Of a stretch of 64,000 nt of DNA, positions 62,431-64,000 are shown piece by piece (within the stretch, counting starts at the first letter, position 1; each line of letters opens with the position of its first letter). Position numbers and translations under genes: made by a program. A model generated the notes under the pieces. That model did not search any database, was not told where the DNA came from, and worked only from the letters and a program-made list of their open reading frames with translations. Location: NCBI GenBank assembly GCA_003054655.1, contig QAYZ01000014.1, positions 124,001-188,000 on the forward strand, written 5' to 3'. The DNA is from Spartobacteria bacterium LR76. GTDB lineage: Bacteria; Verrucomicrobiota; Verrucomicrobiia; Chthoniobacterales; Terrimicrobiaceae.

Positions 62431-63015
62431 ATGAAAAGTACCCTTCCCCCTATGATTACGTCGCGTTCCCCCGGTCTCGTTCGCGTGGGTTTTGGCCTTG
62501 TTGCTTTTGCCGTGCTCCTTGGTTCATCCCTGGCGGGTGAAACCGCGCTCGATGTCCTCAGCGGCAAGAAATGGGCGTTCTATCCCGGCTATGAGTTTCC
62601 CGGCGCGAAAGGAACCTGCCGGCTGGAATCCGTCGATGGCCGCGATGCGCTCGTGATCGAGTATGATTTCACCGGCGGAGGCGCGTACGTGCTGGCCGGC
62701 ACTCCGGTGGACATCGCGCAGGGGCCTGCGGAGCTGCGCTTTGACGTCAAGGCCGACCGTGAGATAAAAATGATCGTGCGGCTCGAGGATTCCGCGAAGC
62801 AGACCCATCAGTACAATCTGCTCTCCAAGGCGGCAGGGGAATGGGAGACCCTCACGGTCGACCTGGCCAAGCCCGCCAACAAAAGCTTCGGCGGCCCGGC
62901 TGACGGAGTGATCCATTACCCCATTACGAAATTCTCGGTCGCAGTCGGAAAAGGAAAAACAACCGCCGAGCAGCCGGGAACCGCCGCAATCTCCAATGTC
63001 CGCACAGTCGAGTAA
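62431..63015 (+). CDS. Secreted beta-sandwich (carbohydrate-binding-like) protein
   Basis: 194 residues. A signal peptide (about 12-35, VGFGLVAFAVLLGSSLAG) precedes one beta-rich domain: FPGAKGTCRLESVDGRDALVIEYDF, PAELRFDVKADREIKMIVRLEDS, GEWETLTVDL and VGKGKT...AISNVRTVE (segments quoted in part). The pattern resembles CBM11/galactose-binding-like sandwiches. ATG 62431 is used; 62452 is an alternative. It ends 7 bases before the GH2-like gene. Confidence 0.75.
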   Translation: MKSTLPPMITSRSPGLVRVGFGLVAFAVLLGSSLAGETALDVLSGKKWAFYPGYEFPGAKGTCRLESVDGRDALVIEYDFTGGGAYVLAGTPVDIAQGPAELRFDVKADREIKMIVRLEDSAKQTHQYNLLSKAAGEWETLTVDLAKPANKSFGGPADGVIHYPITKFSVAVGKGKTTAEQPGTAAISNVRTVE

Positions 63016-63022
63016 ATCCGCT

Positions 63023-64000
63023 ATGAAATCCGTACCAGCCCTGATCCTTGTCGGCGCGTTCAGCCTGAGCGCATATGCCCAGACGCCGGCTCCCACGCCC
63101 TTTGCCGCCCAGCCGGTGGCGGTTCGCCCCATCAAGCCCGCCAAGACAACCGTGACTCCGGTGGACCTGTTCAGTCAGGAAAAATCGGCACTGTGGAGCA
63201 CGGAACCCGAGACCGTCGGTGACAAGATCCCGTTCTCCCTGCAGAGCGAAAACGGAACCGGGTTCCTGCGGATCAAAACGGACGCCATGGAACCTGGGAA
63301 AATGACGGTTCGAGCTACCCCCCCCGGCGACGCCCCGGCGAACGGGGAGGTCTGGGCCAAGGCCAGGGCGAACTACGTGACCTTCCTCTGTCGCAGCAAC
63401 AACCCGGCAGAGATGACTTTCCATCCGCTCCAGCGCGGCAAGTCGGCCGGGACCTACTGCGGTCCGTTTTCCGTGGCTCCGGGCGACTGGAAACGGGTGA
63501 TATTGCCGGTCGCCGAACTCCGTCTCAAGGATTTCTCAAAAATCGCCGGCCTGGGCTTCCGCCTCGTCAAGGCGCCCGCCGGGACCGTCGTCGATATCAA
63601 GGATCTCGCCGTCGGGAACGTCCCGTACTTTGATGACCTATGGAAGACGCAGAAGCTGACGATCAGCATCGATGGTGACTGGCGTTTTGCCACCGATCCC
63701 GGTGACAAAGGAATGACCGAGAGCTGGTTCGCGCCCGGTTTTGACGATTCCCAATGGAAAGTCCTGAAGTCCGGCCTGGAATGGCAGGCGCAGGGCATCC
63801 AGCACTATGGATACGGATGGTATCGCCAGCAGATCTTCGTGCCGAAGGAATTCGAGGGCGTGCCGCTCAAGATCACGTTTTGCGACATCAAGGCTGACGA
63901 CGATGCGTGGTTCAATGGCCAGCGCATCGGGGGATTCAATGGGGAGTACAAGTACAACAACTGGAGCACGCGGACCTACGTCGTGCCGCCGTCCGTCATT
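63023..64000 (+). CDS. Secreted GH2-like glycoside hydrolase, N-terminal part (runs off the window)
   Basis: 326 residues are visible and the frame remains open at base 64000. A signal peptide (MKSVPALILVGAFSLSAYAQ) is followed by a beta-sandwich region (about 45-200) resembling the protein encoded just upstream (GDWKRVILPVAELRLKDF). A GH2-style sugar-binding jelly roll starts near 212: TISIDGDWRFATDPGDKGM, then PGFDDSQWKVL, GYGWYRQQIFVP and DDDAWFNGQRIGGFNGEY. The catalytic domain lies outside the window, so the activity is unproven. Confidence 0.8.
   Translation, partial: MKSVPALILVGAFSLSAYAQTPAPTPFAAQPVAVRPIKPAKTTVTPVDLFSQEKSALWSTEPETVGDKIPFSLQSENGTGFLRIKTDAMEPGKMTVRATPPGDAPANGEVWAKARANYVTFLCRSNNPAEMTFHPLQRGKSAGTYCGPFSVAPGDWKRVILPVAELRLKDFSKIAGLGFRLVKAPAGTVVDIKDLAVGNVPYFDDLWKTQKLTISIDGDWRFATDPGDKGMTESWFAPGFDDSQWKVLKSGLEWQAQGIQHYGYGWYRQQIFVPKEFEGVPLKITFCDIKADDDAWFNGQRIGGFNGEYKYNNWSTRTYVVPPSVI

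Overview
The window is GC-rich, densely packed bacterial chromosome that looks like a member of the Verrucomicrobiota (Spartobacteria/Chthoniobacterales or Terrimicrobium-like by gene style). This placement is inference from several traits: a FbaB-type class I aldolase, a futalosine-pathway menaquinone gene (mqnD) beside a quinone-dependent pyrD, a zinc-ribbon protein kinase, a Cys4 bL32, a 34-residue bS22/mS38-like ribosomal peptide, weak or absent Shine-Dalgarno sequences at many starts, and an AraC/Gfo-Idh-MocA/secreted beta-sandwich locus. No rRNA, tRNA, CRISPR array, prophage or transposase was seen.

Layout. 1-2849: end of a TPR protein, a GT2 glycosyltransferase and fbaB on the minus strand. 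3004-6248: yebC, a GxxExxY gene bracketed by inverted repeats, then ffh-rpsP-khpA and a tiny lipoprotein. 6249-6628: a gene-free patch with two nested inverted pairs of the same repeat family. 6629-11304: maf, a small membrane protein, ruvX, truA, a secreted protein, a PGRP/amidase and an SDR39U1-type epimerase. 11312-18731: a minus-strand run reading STPK, ClpX-like ATPase, degenerate cyclase, recR, lipA, rlmH, PAS protein. 18776-26630: rluD-type synthase, tolC-type protein, thiG, mutS, ClC and SDR. 26634-27624: an orphan HPt and aat. 27654-33545: a small lipoprotein, guaA-coaD-yceD-rpmF-plsX-fabH and tatD.

33596-42872 is the most distinctive region. It is a complete Wsp-type chemosensory operon (MCP, CheW, CheR-TPR, CheW, CheA-REC, CheB) with overlapping or near-touching genes. 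The position normally held by the diguanylate cyclase WspR is held by a protein that keeps a WspR-like receiver and linker but carries a histidine kinase plus second receiver instead of GGDEF. A YajQ-family protein, a family with reported c-di-GMP binding, follows 5 bases later.

42873-58538: pyrF, ispE, an FtsX-type permease, glnD and a TonB/OmpA-like protein, then DUF2062, hisG, the bS22-like peptide and a TPR lipoprotein-like secreted protein, then mqnD, pyrD, mnmE and hisC. 58584-64000 is more accessory: a phosphodiesterase, a cysteine-less alkyltransferase-like protein, an orphan gene, and an AraC regulator divergent from a sugar oxidoreductase and two secreted proteins, the last (GH2-like) running off the window.
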